Below are positions 11,140-22,466 of a stretch of 64,000 nucleotides of DNA, one piece after another. Both the position numbers and the translations under genes were made by a program. How positions within the stretch are numbered: the first letter of the stretch is position 1; each line of letters begins with the position of its first letter. Below the pieces are notes generated by a model. It had not been told where the DNA came from, did no database searches, and saw only the letters and a list, made by a program, of their open reading frames with translations. Source of the DNA: Schizophyllum amplum (Eukaryota; Basidiomycota; Agaricomycetes; Agaricales; Schizophyllaceae); contig VDMD01000023.1 in the NCBI GenBank assembly GCA_007026445.1, positions 124,001 to 188,000 of the forward strand, given 5' to 3'.

Positions 11140-11678
11140 CCGCCCTCTGCGCTGTATGTCCGTCGCACTTAGACTGTATTGCCGTACGTGGTGGAACCCG
11201 CTTTCCTTCTTCGCTTCTGTGGCCCTGCCGTGCTCCAAACCCCCACTGAGTTACTTATTTTTCGCTTGCCTCTGTTTTCGCGCTGCTGTTGTATTTGTAT
11301 CTTGCCCACTTCTTTCTTGCCTATCATACGCGTACCGCCGTAATCAACCCAATCACCACACATCAGAAAGGAGGCGTGCAAATGCACGAAAAGGAATCGT
11401 CTCCGCAGCATGAGCAGCGAAGGGCCAAGAGCTTGGCGAAGACAAGATAAAACGGACTGGAGTGAGAAGGCTTGGGCTTGTGAGGGCCTGCGCTGTGCTT
11501 GGCGGAAACGTCTGCTGCGAATGTACTTGGCGTGTGAGGCGGCCCCGCGCTCTCGCAAGAAGATGAACATAACTCACGTGATAATAGCCCCTACTTTCTG
11601 GATTGCGGCCCGGTTCCCCGATGCGGAGCCGCTTTGACTTGTCCGAGGACTTGATCTCCATCCTTGCTTGTGGCCACC
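11140..11678. other. Intergenic region, no gene recognised
   Basis: Holds the 3' region of the gene before it and the promoter of the RING gene. Small frames on both strands look like noise. Confidence 0.4.
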
Positions 11679-13051
11679 ATGTCCTCCGACTATGACGACT
11701 TTGTGGACGAGTTGCCCGACTTAGGCGACGACGAATGGGGTGCACTACTTTCTGCTCCATCTACGAATGCGCCGGCGCCGACAGCGACGACGGCGGGGAC
11801 TCCCTCAGCCTCCGCGGGGCCGAGCAATGTCAACGCCTCAGGGGTCCCGCCGGAGCCGCCGCAAACCGCTGGGGCAGAGGCGGCGGGGGACGACTCGGAC
11901 ACGGACTACGGCGATGACGATGTGTTCGACCAGTCGTTTCTGCGCGCAGTGGATGAGGTGGAGCGCGGTTTGACCCAAGGTCCTGCAGGTGCGTATATAG
12001 TCACTCTTATTCCATCCCATGATGCTGACAGTTCATGCCGTTGCGCTAGCACATAGCGCTACAACTGGACAAGACGCTAGCGCGGCCTCTACAAGTAGCG
12101 GCTCCGCTCATAACCCCATCATCGGTATGCGGACGGCTCGTCTTGCGCGAACGCCTGGCACTGATGCGGATGTATACAGTCAGCGATCAGGCGACCAGAA
12201 AGCGCAAAGCCTCTGAGGAGCCAGAGAGCTCGAAGGCGCAGAAGAGGCATCGTCCAGACTCGGGCAAGGCGAAATTTGTCGCTGGCACGATATATCCTGC
12301 TAAGGCCAAAGTTGACGACGTTCTGGCAAAGTTCGAGGACGAATTTTCCTGCCCGATGTAAGTTCCCGCTATTCTCCGCTGGCCTTCTGCTCATCAGGAC
12401 TCCATAGATGCTGCGACCTCATGTATGCGCGGTCTTCCGAAACTTCGTTTACCAGCTCATCCTTTTTTAGTGTTGCTGCCCATGTTACCAATCCCTGCGG
12501 CCATAGCTTCTGTGGAGAATGCGGAAACCAATGGCTGAAAGTCAATGTATGCGTAAACATCACATCTACTATAGAGACATCGCTGATTTTTTTTTGCATA
12601 GAAGAAGACAGTCTGCCCTAATTGCCGAACAGCGGTGCACCGTAAAGCACCCATGATACCAAACATCGCTCTTGACCATGCTATCTCCGTCTACATATCC
12701 TCGATGTCCTCCAACGGCGATGAGACTTGGGCTATTGGCGGCGCCAAATTCGCTGATTTCACTGCACGGCAAGAGTATGTCTCGCCCAGGTCTTGCCAGT
12801 CTTTCTCCCTTTATCGTACTGACGACATCGACAGGCGATGGAAGAAGGTGAAATCGCAGCCGAAGCCGCCGCAGAAACAGAAGGCTGCCCCGGTGCCGCT
12901 ACCACCTCGACGGCTCAGCATTGTCGACTTGCTCGAAGTCTGGGGCGATTATGATGATGAAGAGGAAGATCCTTCGTATGAAGAAGAGAACGCCGCCGAA
13001 GTCGAACTGCTTGCCCATCATCCTCGCCGCCGCGATCGTCGTTCGCGATAG
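11679..13051 (+). CDS. RING-finger protein, probable E3 ubiquitin ligase
   Basis: Seven exons give 347 residues: 11679-11988, 12050-12124, 12180-12357, 12408-12422 (only 15 bases), 12471-12546, 12602-12774, 12835-13051. The start sits in the strong context GCCACCATG. The first half is acidic (DDFVDELPDLGDDEWG) and then low-complexity; a basic segment KRKASEEP..KAQKRHR may be a nuclear signal. The RING begins CPICCDL, continues TNPCGHSFCGECGNQWL and ends TVCPNCRTAV, a complete C3HC4 set of ligands whose first pair is encoded across two introns. The C terminus ends with an acidic stretch and a basic tip. RING proteins of this kind pass ubiquitin from an E2 to substrates; substrate and family member are not identifiable from the sequence. 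Confidence 0.88.
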
Positions 13052-13394
13052 ATGCATTGCTGCCTGCTGATTGCCATCTGCTTTTGATTGCTTTGCTGCT
13101 TCTCTACCCCAACATTGCTGTCCTCAAGTGCTCTCCCGTGCTTTGTATCATTATGCTGTATGTCTGCTGGGACGCTTGTAGCGCGTAGAGGACCGGGCTC
13201 TACTGTATGTGACGTCGTGTAACGACTGTAACCACCGCCGCTGATGATGATCATCAGACAATGACGGACTCACCATTGTATTTTCCTAATCTGTCGCGCA
13301 CGATGCAAAACACGCTGCGAACGCGTTGGCAGCTGCATTTTGAAGACGACAGCCACACTTCCGTAGCCTTCCATCCCTCTTGACTCCCGCCGCC
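13052..13394. other. Short intergenic region
   Basis: Contains the 3' region of the RING gene and the promoter of the next gene. Nothing else seen. Confidence 0.4.
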
Positions 13395-15179
13395 ATGCGG
13401 ATCGCCTTCAACCCTGCTCTCGGTGCCACTACCTGCGTCGCCGTGCCTTCGCTCAACGGCGATGCGCACATGCGCCTCCTCGCGACGCTCGGCGACAACG
13501 AGTACGCCGAGCTCAAGAAATTGGGCGCGATCGTGCAGGCGTGGTCCGACATGCCCGGCGGGGGGAGGTGTGCGGGGCAATGGGGCGAGCTGGACTTTGT
13601 CGAGATCGATGCGGCGCCTGCGGTCGATGAAAACGCGCTGAGCCTCGCGCCCCCGGCTGAGGAGTCCCCTGCGGCAGCGCCAACGCACACTCTGGCTCTT
13701 CCCCTCGTGGTCCCGCTGGCGGGGCGCGCGATGGAGTTTTCGTTCACGTACAGGTTGCTGTACCCGTCGGGCCAGGTGCGATGGCTTGGCCAGTACGGGA
13801 ACAACGGCAAGCTGGTCGTCGAGCGGAGCGAGCCCGCCATCGACCTGGAGGGCGCGTGGGAAGGCGACGCGGAGAACGCGGTTCTGGATCGCTCGAGCGG
13901 GGCGGATGCGGGGTTAGTGATCGCGCGCCTGCGGAAGCAAACCGACTACGAGGTCTGCAGCATTGGGGGTCGGCCTGGGTGCGTTTTGTGTACATTTTCG
14001 CGGCGCGGTCACTGATTGACACACAGGGCCATGGGCTCCCCGACGCTTGTTGTGTTGCCCAAGGCATCGGCAGGATCCCTCACCCGCGCGAATCCCCTCG
14101 TCATGAGCACTATCCCTCATGATGCATCCCTTGTGCATGATGAAGCCTCAGGAGCCATCAAGCTGTTTGGCAAGGCGGTCGTCCGACTGGACGCTGGGAT
14201 CCCCGCCTCACACACAAGCGAGATGTCACCAGAGGTCCCTGGCTTCACAGTCTTGTGGGCGAAGCACTCAGACCTGGCGCAAGTCGTCCTGGTGCCGATG
14301 CCTAATGTGCTCTCTCAGCAGACACGGGCGGTCGATGTGCCCCTGTCACCCTTCGGTGTCAAGGAGGGTATGCGCTACGCTGTGTATGGGCCATCTAGCG
14401 GTGAGGCGCATGTGGGCACCTCCTCGACGAATCCGTCGCTGAGGATAAACGTGCCCCCATCTGGCGGCGCGTTCGCCATCGCACCGTTGCGCACCCTGGG
14501 CCCCGTAGATGCCTCGGTCTTGACGCCTCACGTCGCGACCACGACCTCAGCGCTACCAACGCCGCCTCCGTCGCCACCTCAGATGCCCAGCCCACTGCCC
14601 TCCCTTGCGCAGATCTTCGCAGATGAGCCGCAACCCTCAGTGGCTCTCGCAGAGTCCCCCGAGTCCACCCCCGCGAGCCCGAAGTCGACGTCTTCAGCCT
14701 CCAGCTCGGTTGCGCCGCGCCCCAAGCGCCGTGGATTCCTCTTCCGGTGCCTCAAGTACATGTTCCTCCTCCCCTTTGTCTTCGCCGTTGTGTTCTATCG
14801 CGTCGTCATCAAGCGCCGCGGTAGGAAGGCGATGCTGAAGACCCCGCCTACTGAGCGGTCGCCCCTGCTCGCTGAGCAGCGCTCGGAGACCGCTCCAGAG
14901 GCGCAGGCAGAGGAACGCGCGCCCGCCGTGCAGGAACCAGCTACGACGGCCCCTGTAGGTCCTCAACCTCCCAAGCCGGTGCACCTCTTGCACGCGACCG
15001 TCGCGCCCGGGAAGACGGTGATCCTCCTCCACCCTTACGACACGTCTCTAGAAGAGCACGTCAAGTACGAATTTGACGGACACTCCGTCCACGATGTCAC
15101 CACGACCCAGGTCAACGACGGCCTCCTTGCCACCTTCGACAGCGGCAAGGGTGGCCTCCTCAAGATCTCATACACATGA
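13395..15179 (+). CDS. Unknown protein with one C-terminal-half membrane segment
   Basis: Two exons (13395-13978, 14027-15179) give 578 residues. The ATG at 13395 follows CCGCCGCC and is preferred over any non-ATG extension. The first ~200 residues look folded, with FSFTYRLLYPSGQVRWLGQYG and DLEGAWEGD, a pattern reminiscent of immunoglobulin-like or carbohydrate-binding beta domains, but no family could be assigned. A Pro/Ser/Thr-rich linker follows. The single membrane segment is YMFLLPFVFAVVFYRVVI, preceded and followed by basic clusters (RPKRRG, KRRGRK), and then about 110 residues with a second beta-like module starting near LLHATVAPGKTVILLHPY. Function unknown. Confidence 0.75.
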
Positions 15180-15429
15180 ACGAACGAACACTTTCTCGCA
15201 TCGCACGGACAGGGTCCCTCTCCCCTTCATAGCAGACAAAAACTCATAGCGTTGTTGTATGAACTCAGACAGCCTCGGGTTGTTGTTGTCACATTTTCTC
15301 TATTATCCTGTACATGGGCTGTAGAATTACATGGATCTATACGTAGATGAATGGGGACAGGAACCCTCCCAATATATAGCAAGAAAGTCAATGAAGAGAC
15401 GGCAGCAGAGTGAGATGCGAGCGAGGACT

Positions 15430-18400
15430 TCAAGTCTTCTTTTTCTTAGCTGTGCGCTTGGCTGTCGACGTCGCGCCCGCGGCAGATCCTGTTGGTGTCG
15501 GCGGTCGTGACTCCTGCTTCTTGACCTCGTCAATGCCACGCTTCTGAAAAGGCATTCAGTACGCAGTTATCACTAGAAGGAGTTAATCAGCTTACCTTGC
15601 CCCGCGTACTCGTCTGCGCCTTTTGCTCCGCTGCGTGCTGCTCTGCCTCCTTCTCGATCATTCCCAGCAGTGTGTTACACCGACGGTTAAGCTCGATCGC
15701 TGACCGGCTCTTGAAGAACCAGTCAAAGCGGAAGACGGGGAATTCCGTGATATCCTTCTTGATGCGCTCGTACACGTCCTCCGTCTGCATCCCGTAGTGG
15801 TAGAGCCGGCATAAGAGGTAGCGGTCTTCCTCTTCGCTATATACCTTGCCCTTCGTGGTCGGGTAGTTGAGCTCGAGCTCCTGCATGGGGTAGTTGACAG
15901 ACTGAATCTTCTCTTCGAGGAGCTGCTCGAGGTTCTGGCGTTTGTTGCGCTTCTGTTCGCCTTCGGCGATGCGAGCAGCTATTCGTTGATGGTCTGGAAA
16001 CGACGTCAACATCCCAGTATCCGGTATCTGAATGGAGAAGCTTGAACGCATACCCGATAGAGTTGTCCACCGCTTTGAAAAGACCTTGTAGTATTTCGCG
16101 ACATCGGCAGGCGACTTGTCAGGTATCTCCGCTGCGTAGAGGTCGAAGCTTGCGCCCCTGCACACTGTATCAGCTCTATATGTCCATTGTCGTAAGCCGA
16201 GGTAGAACTCACCATCCGTATGTCTCCAACCCGCGCACGAACTGCTGATAGTCGCGACGTGTCCAATCATGAAAGCCCTGGCTGACGTAGACATCTTTCT
16301 GCGCGATTTCGTCTTCCGTCAAAGGTTCAGCGGTGTCGATGAACTCCTGCGCAGCTTGTCGTTCCTCCTCCAGCTTCTCAGGAGTGTCCTCAGGTCCTGC
16401 GGGCTCGCGGGTGGTCGCCTTGATATCATTCAAGCGCTTGTGCACGGCGAGCTCGCGATCTTGCAGTTGCGAGAGCTCCTGCGGGAAGAACTGGAAGTCC
16501 TGACTGCGACTTGTCAGCCACTCTCCACGAGGGACAACAAGCTAGGCACTCACACCGCAACTTGCTTCGGCGCTTTCGGCATCTTGGGTGCCTTCTCCAC
16601 CTTCGTCGGGCCCGCGCGCAGCGTGTCCTTGAAGTAGTTGTCGACCGAGTAGTTCGACTTGCGCTCGCGTTTCGCCAGCGAAATCATGTTGAAGTTCAAG
16701 TTCTTGCGGCTACGGAAGTCCTCACCCTCCCACTGCTGCACAGACGCATCGGACTTGAAGTTGCTGAGATCCTCAAGGTTGAGACCCTCGTACTTGCTGT
16801 TGAGCTCTTGCGTGCGCTGTTCACCGCGGTGGATGATCTCGTCGATGTCATCGTTGATGAGCAGCTCGTCGCTCGAGTTCATAATCTTCTCGGCGCCGTG
16901 AGTGATCATCTCGAGCAGCTCTTCCTTGTTGGCGGCTAAGACGATCATCAGTTGAGACATTCCCCGTAGCAATCAATTTCACAAACCTTTCGACTGCTGC
17001 GCTCTGCCCTGCTGAATGACCAGCTGGTCGAGACGCAACTTCTGTGCTGCCCTCTCCAACATGCGCTCCTCGACGCTGCCTTCTGTGATGAACCGGAACA
17101 CGTAGACCTGCTTCGTCTGGCCGATACGATGCGCACGGTCCATCGCCTGCAAGTCTGCTTGCGGATTCCAGTCACTGTCATACAAGACGACGATATCGGC
17201 AGTGGTCAAGTTGATACCGAGACCGCCAGCGCGCGTGGTGAGCAAGAAGATGAACTTGTCGCTGCCGGGTTTGTTGTAGTCGTCTATGGCGCTGATGCGG
17301 TCCTCATGTGCTGTACCACCGTCAATTCGGCAGTATTCTGGGCGGAGGTGTCAAGGACGAAGATAGACTCCCGTGATATCGACTCACTGTAACCACGGAA
17401 CAAGCAGTAGTCCTCGAGGATGTCGAGCACACGGCTCATTTGGCTGAAGATCAGCACGCGGGAGCCCTTCTCCTTCATTGACTTAAGCAGCCTATCGAGG
17501 ATCAGCATCTTGCCGGAGTTCTCGACAATATGCTCGTCCGTCGTGTATGGCGGTCCTGGCTCAGCGCCGTCGAACAAGTACGGATGGCATGTCACTTTAC
17601 GAAGCTAACCCAGATGTGAGATGGCGCTCAAGACAGTTTTGTCATTGTACGCACCTGCATGACCATGTTCATCAGACGTGTCTTGCCCTCCTTCTTGCCA
17701 GTGAGTCCGTTGACGGCGTCGATGTCCTTCTCGAGTACCGAGCGATACCACTTCCGCTGCATCTCGCTTAAGCCGACATAGATGTTGATCTCCTTCTCTG
17801 CAAAGCAATCAACATCGAATCTCCGTACGCGTACGACGCATATACGCACTCGGTAATAAGCTCTTCTCGACGTCAGCCTTGACACGCCGAAGTAGGAAGG
17901 GCCGCAAGATCTTGTGTAGCGCCTCGACGACCATCTTGCTCTTCTCCTCTTCATCCACACCGTCGCCAGTGTCCTTGTGCAAGAAGCTGTCCAGGTCTTT
18001 GTAGTTCTGGAAAATCTCAGGGCAGATGAAGTTGAGCAGCGCGAACAGCTCCTGCAGGTTGTTCTGCAACGGCGTGCCCGTGATGAGCAGCCGACCACGG
18101 GAAATGAACGAGCGAACGACTTCAGAAAGAATGGAGTCAACATTCTTAATGCGGTGCGCCTCGTCGATGACGATGTACTCGAAGGAAAACTTCTTGAGGG
18201 CGCTCTTCTCGATGAGGCAGACCTCGTAGGATGTAATGCAGACTTCGAAGTCTTGCGTGATAAGGCTGTTGGCCACGATCTCCGCACGTTCCTCCTTGGA
18301 ACCTGCGAGGACAACGGCTTTAACATCGGGTGTCCAGTGCTCAAACTCGCGCTGCCAGTTTCGAAGTGTGGACTTCGGGACGACGACAAGGTGGGGTCCT

Positions 18401-19530
18401 TTGATGCCGTGGTGGTGCTTCAGGTAGGAGAGGAATGAGATGGTCTGCAACGTCTTGCCCAACCCCTACACGCGAGTCAGCGTTTTCAGCAGACGTGATA
18501 GACTGAGCACGCACCATCTCGTCCGCGAGAATGCCGTTCAAACCATTGTGGTGCAATGCTACCATCCAGTTTAGACCCTGCAGCTGGTATGCTCGCATGG
18601 TGCCGTTGATGACTGGCGCCCAAGATCAGTCATACTGGACCGTGCGAACGTAGGTAGGAACACGCACAACTGGGGGACTCCTCAAATACAAACGGCTGGT
18701 CACTTCCGTCAACAGCGCGTTCACCCTCCTTGAGCAGCTCCTCGTCCTCCTCCTTCTCGGACTTGCGGTGGCGCGCACTGGAGTCACTGCAGACGCGAAA
18801 CATTAGCACATCATTATCTCTTTGGTTATTCCCAGCACTAACGTTGCCTTCTTGCGTCCCCTGCCTTTCGGCTTGGGCTGGGCGTCCATCATGGCCGCAT
18901 ACTCTGGATCTTGCGCGCGCTGAGGGCCGATGAATAACGCGTCATGCACCGTAAAACTGCCCTTACTCTGATGTCCACGAAGTGCTTGAAGAGATCCGTC
19001 TGCCCAAGGAGGTAGGAATACCGCTTGACCGCGTCGGCGATCTATCGTATGCGGGATGAGCATATGCGCGCAGACCAATCTAGTGCCGACGCGCCTTGTT
19101 CTTGTCCATTTCCTCCCGCTTCTTCAGCAGGCTGCCCTCCGCCGCTTTCCGCTTCTCCGATTTCATGCCACGCCGCTGCTTTGAGGGGCCGCTGGGAGCA
19201 GGCATATCATCATCCTAAACGAGGTCGCGTCAATGGTGGATATGCAAGGCAAGCGGATAGCAACGCACGTCTTCAACACCTTCGCTTTCCAGCTCGTCGT
19301 CCTCGGTGACGTCGGCAGCCTCCTCGCTCACGCCGTTGCTGGGCTGTAGAGAGCATGATTAATAACCAGTATAGAGCCCATTAAGCGGTAGGCGCGCACC
19401 TGCCGCGAGACGATGTTGCTTGGGACGGTATCGCTGAGCATGTCCTCCTCCATTGTTGCGGGACCGGCGGACTGCAGAATTCCAGTCAGAAGGGGCGACG
19501 GGGAGCAAGGGGACCTCCGCTTACACTCAT
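15430..19530 (-). CDS. ISW: ISWI-class ATP-dependent chromatin remodeller (SNF2 family)
   Basis: Nuclear ATPase that slides and spaces nucleosomes. An acidic N terminus is followed by the AutoN-like region ([18 protein letters not shown]), then the ATPase: [12 protein letters not shown], Walker A ADEMGLGKT, Walker [22 protein letters not shown], and in the second lobe [28 protein letters not shown] and [15 protein letters not shown]-terminal HAND, SANT ([19 protein letters not shown]) and SLIDE modules ([18 protein letters not shown]) define ISWI rather than SWI2, CHD or INO80. The proposed first exon is 6 bases (ATG AGT, 19525-19530), followed by 19400-19471; if that is wrong, translation would begin at 19453. 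The stop is at 15430-15432 after a Lys-rich tail. An intron at 19042-19094 keeps frame only with a GC donor. Around fifteen introns in all. Whether it is ISW1 or ISW2 cannot be settled here. Confidence 0.96.
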
Positions 19531-19856
19531 GGTTGGGGAACAAGGTGTCTGTACAATTGCCGTCACGTTCGCGTCGACCGTCACGCGCGGGCCGGCATTC
19601 TCACGTGCATCGGCGGTCACACCAACATTGAACTCCGGGCCCTCGAGCTTCAAAAGTTTAAATTCAAGGACAACTGGTTCACCGAAGTCCCAATGCTGCG
19701 CTAGGGTATGATAATCTGTACAGTACCGATTGAGAATACGTGGAATACACGGCAAGATTAACTATATCGTAGTCCAATGAATGTCTGCATTACTAAGGCG
19801 TGGAAGACGTGAAAGTGAAGGCCCGTAACATGCGCTCAAGCGTGCGGCACGAGTAC
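19531..19856. other. Short intergenic region between ISWI and GAS1-type genes
   Basis: Promoter of the ISWI gene and 3' region of the glucanosyltransferase, both on the minus strand. Nothing else seen. Confidence 0.4.
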
Positions 19857-21762
19857 TTAAACAAGCGTCCAGACGGCGCTGAAGACCGAGACCACAAATG
19901 CGGCACCCATACCCGCGAGCGCACGGTTATCCGCCCAGATATTTGCTGCGCCGTTCTCGTCGCTGCCCGAGCTACCGCTGCTGCTGCCGCCGCCGCCGCT
20001 GCTCGAGCCGCCGCTTGATGTAGGCTCGTTGGCAGGGGCTGTTGGCGTGAACGTAGACGGGGAGACACATGAGCTTGCGGCGGCCGATGCAGCCGAGGAT
20101 GCCTGCGAGTTGACAGTGCCATTGCCGTTGAAGCTGCATGCTTGTGCGTTGTTGTCGTTGGCCTCATAGAACAAGCTCATCACGTAGGATAACTTGATGG
20201 CTGCACAGAAGTTAGCACGACCGATAAGCATTCGAGTAGACAGAGCACGCACTGGCATCGCAACCAGACACAAGACCGTAAGTGCCCGAACCGCCGTCGG
20301 CAGCGATAGCATCGCAGCTCGCACCCTGCTCGCCAAGAGTAGCGCAAGCGTAGTTCAAGAGCTCGCCAACGATTGTGCTGTAGTTGGCCGTCGCAGGCGT
20401 GAACTGGCAGCTCAAGTTGGACTCGAGGCATTCGCACTGCTCGTCGTTGGGCGTCGGCGGCAGCGTGTTGGACGCAAGCCAGGTGTCATTAGTGCTGAAG
20501 CAGTTCATGTAGCTGTCCGAGCCGGAAGACGGGCTGTTTGAGGGCGACGCATTGCCGTACTGCTCCTTGAGGTTGTCGAAGTCGTCGCTCGTGGAGACGC
20601 TGCTCCCATCGTCCGAGACTGTCACCATACCGAATTGGCCATCGGCGCTCTCAGCGGGGAAGTACGAGAACGCGAGGCCGCCGGACCATACTGCGGTCAT
20701 ATCGTCACTGTAAAGCGCCGCGACTTCGCTCCACGTCCGCGTCTGGCCTGACTGCACACAGCCGAACTCGGAGAAGTAGGCTGCCACGCTAAGCCCAGCG
20801 TAGTCGGCATTCGTGCCGGCATATGCTTCTTCGTAGGTGGAGTCGCCGCACCACTCGCTATATTCAGGTGAGAAAAAACGTGTAAAATGCTCGAGATGCC
20901 AGCTCACTAGTTGTTGAGACCGTAGAGATCAATGGACAAGTCACCAGAGCCTTCGCCGTTGGGGTCGCACGTCAGGTAGTTCGCGAGAGGATCGCGCCAG
21001 TTCGGCGTGCCGTCGATGGCGGCATAGCCGACCATGACATCGAGGTCCTTGGAATTTCTGGGCGCCATGAGTGAATGTTCTCCCGAGCGCCAAGCGACTC
21101 ACAAGTATGCCTTCGTGTCACGCGCCGCAGCCTTGATGAAGGGCGCGGCCACCGTCGAGTTGACGGCTATAACGACCTCATTGCCGACGTTGTATGCGAG
21201 GACATTGTCATAGGAGGCGAACACGTCGATAGTGGTGATATATTGGTCGAGGAGGTTGGATGACCAGGAAGGAGAGGTACGGTCAATAGACCCGTTGAGG
21301 GGTAGAGACAGGTCGATACTGAGGGCCGGTCAGCGGCAGGTATAGGAGGTCGAACGCTGCACGCACATAGTGTAGATCCCTGCATCGCTAAATGTCTTCA
21401 TGCAGTCGTCATGATTGACCGAGGAGTTGACGCTGTACACGCGGATCGTGTTCACGCCAAGATCCTGCAGGTACGAAACGTCGCGCTTGCACGCGCTGCC
21501 CGATGATAGCGGGTCAATGAACGTCGACGGCTCGCCAAAGCTGTTGTCGGCACTCTGTACAACCGTACCTACGCGTATGTCAGCGCCCGTCCCCTCCCCG
21601 CTATTTGGCCCACTCACCTTGCTCCTGGTAGGCAACGCCCTTGATGAAGAAGCGCGAACCGCTCTCGTCGAAGAGGTAGCGGCCCTGCCTGGTGATTTTG
21701 GAGATGGCCTGGACGGAGGCTGCGCCGAGAGCGAGCGCCGCTGCTGCAGAGGTGACGCGCAT
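19857..21762 (-). CDS. GAS1: GPI-anchored beta-1,3-glucanosyltransferase, GH72 with CBM43 (GAS1/GEL type)
   Basis: Cell-wall transglycosylase that cuts and rejoins beta-1,3-glucan chains outside the plasma membrane. The signal peptide is at residues 1-19 (MRVTSAAAALALGAASVQA). Conserved GH72 parts follow: FFIKGVAYQEQ, LGVNTIRVYSV, the acid/base pair in AYNVGNEVV, and the nucleophile in YFSEFGC. After the catalytic part a Cys-rich CBM43 (X8) module starts at about CECLESNLSC and contains NYACATLGEQGASCDAI. A Ser/Gly-rich linker and a hydrophobic C terminus (AGMGAAFVVSVFSAVWTLV) fit a GPI signal, with small residues before it as a possible omega site. About five short introns. Together with the KRE6-type gene near the window end this gives two glucan-building enzymes, though they are 42 kb apart and not co-regulated in any visible way. 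Confidence 0.94.
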
Positions 21763-22466
21763 CGCTGAAGGAAGGGAAGGGGGAAAGGTGGTGGTGGTGG
21801 GAGGAGAGAGGTGTCCTCGAGGACCTGATGATCAGGACGGCTTATGAGCGCCGCGCGGGGGGCCGAGAACTGCCAGGGCGCGCGGCGGCAATTCATGACA
21901 TTCGGGCCGCTTGATGGTCGATCACTGCCTCCGGTCACGCGTTATACTGTATATTACTCACGTGTAACGTTACCGAACCTACAATTTGAACTTGAATGCT
22001 GGAAGATGCTGGACCGACTCTGACCTGGACGGAGCACTGCATGCAAGTTATCCGGTAGGCATCGCAAGAAACACTGCAGTGAGCTAAGTCGAGGGCTCGC
22101 TCTGGCTCGCTTGATAGCGATGTGCGTGGCATTGAATGATGATTCTGAGATCACGGCAAAGATACTGGAGCCGAACGTCAAGAGGTTTCGGGTCGGTCAA
22201 AAAAAATTCTGGGATACTTATGTAGCGTCCGCTGCTCAAGCAACGTAGCGTGAACCATCAATTTCCGGGCGTAGAGCCCGGGACGCAGCCATGTATTGCT
22301 GCCCGCCTCAAGCCCGCAAGGCCGCATGTGACGAAATGTACACCCACGCCAGGCGCCAATCTCACGAACATGGAAACCTGGATGAGCGCTGTGAGTCAGA
22401 CAGCCTTATCGATGCAATTCACTCACCAACTTCAAATACTGGCCACTCAGTACAAGTCGGCACGCA
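21763..22466. other. Intergenic region, no gene recognised
   Basis: Promoter of the GH72 gene and 3' region of the amidohydrolase. An A-run near 22200 is the only simple-sequence feature noticed. Confidence 0.4.
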
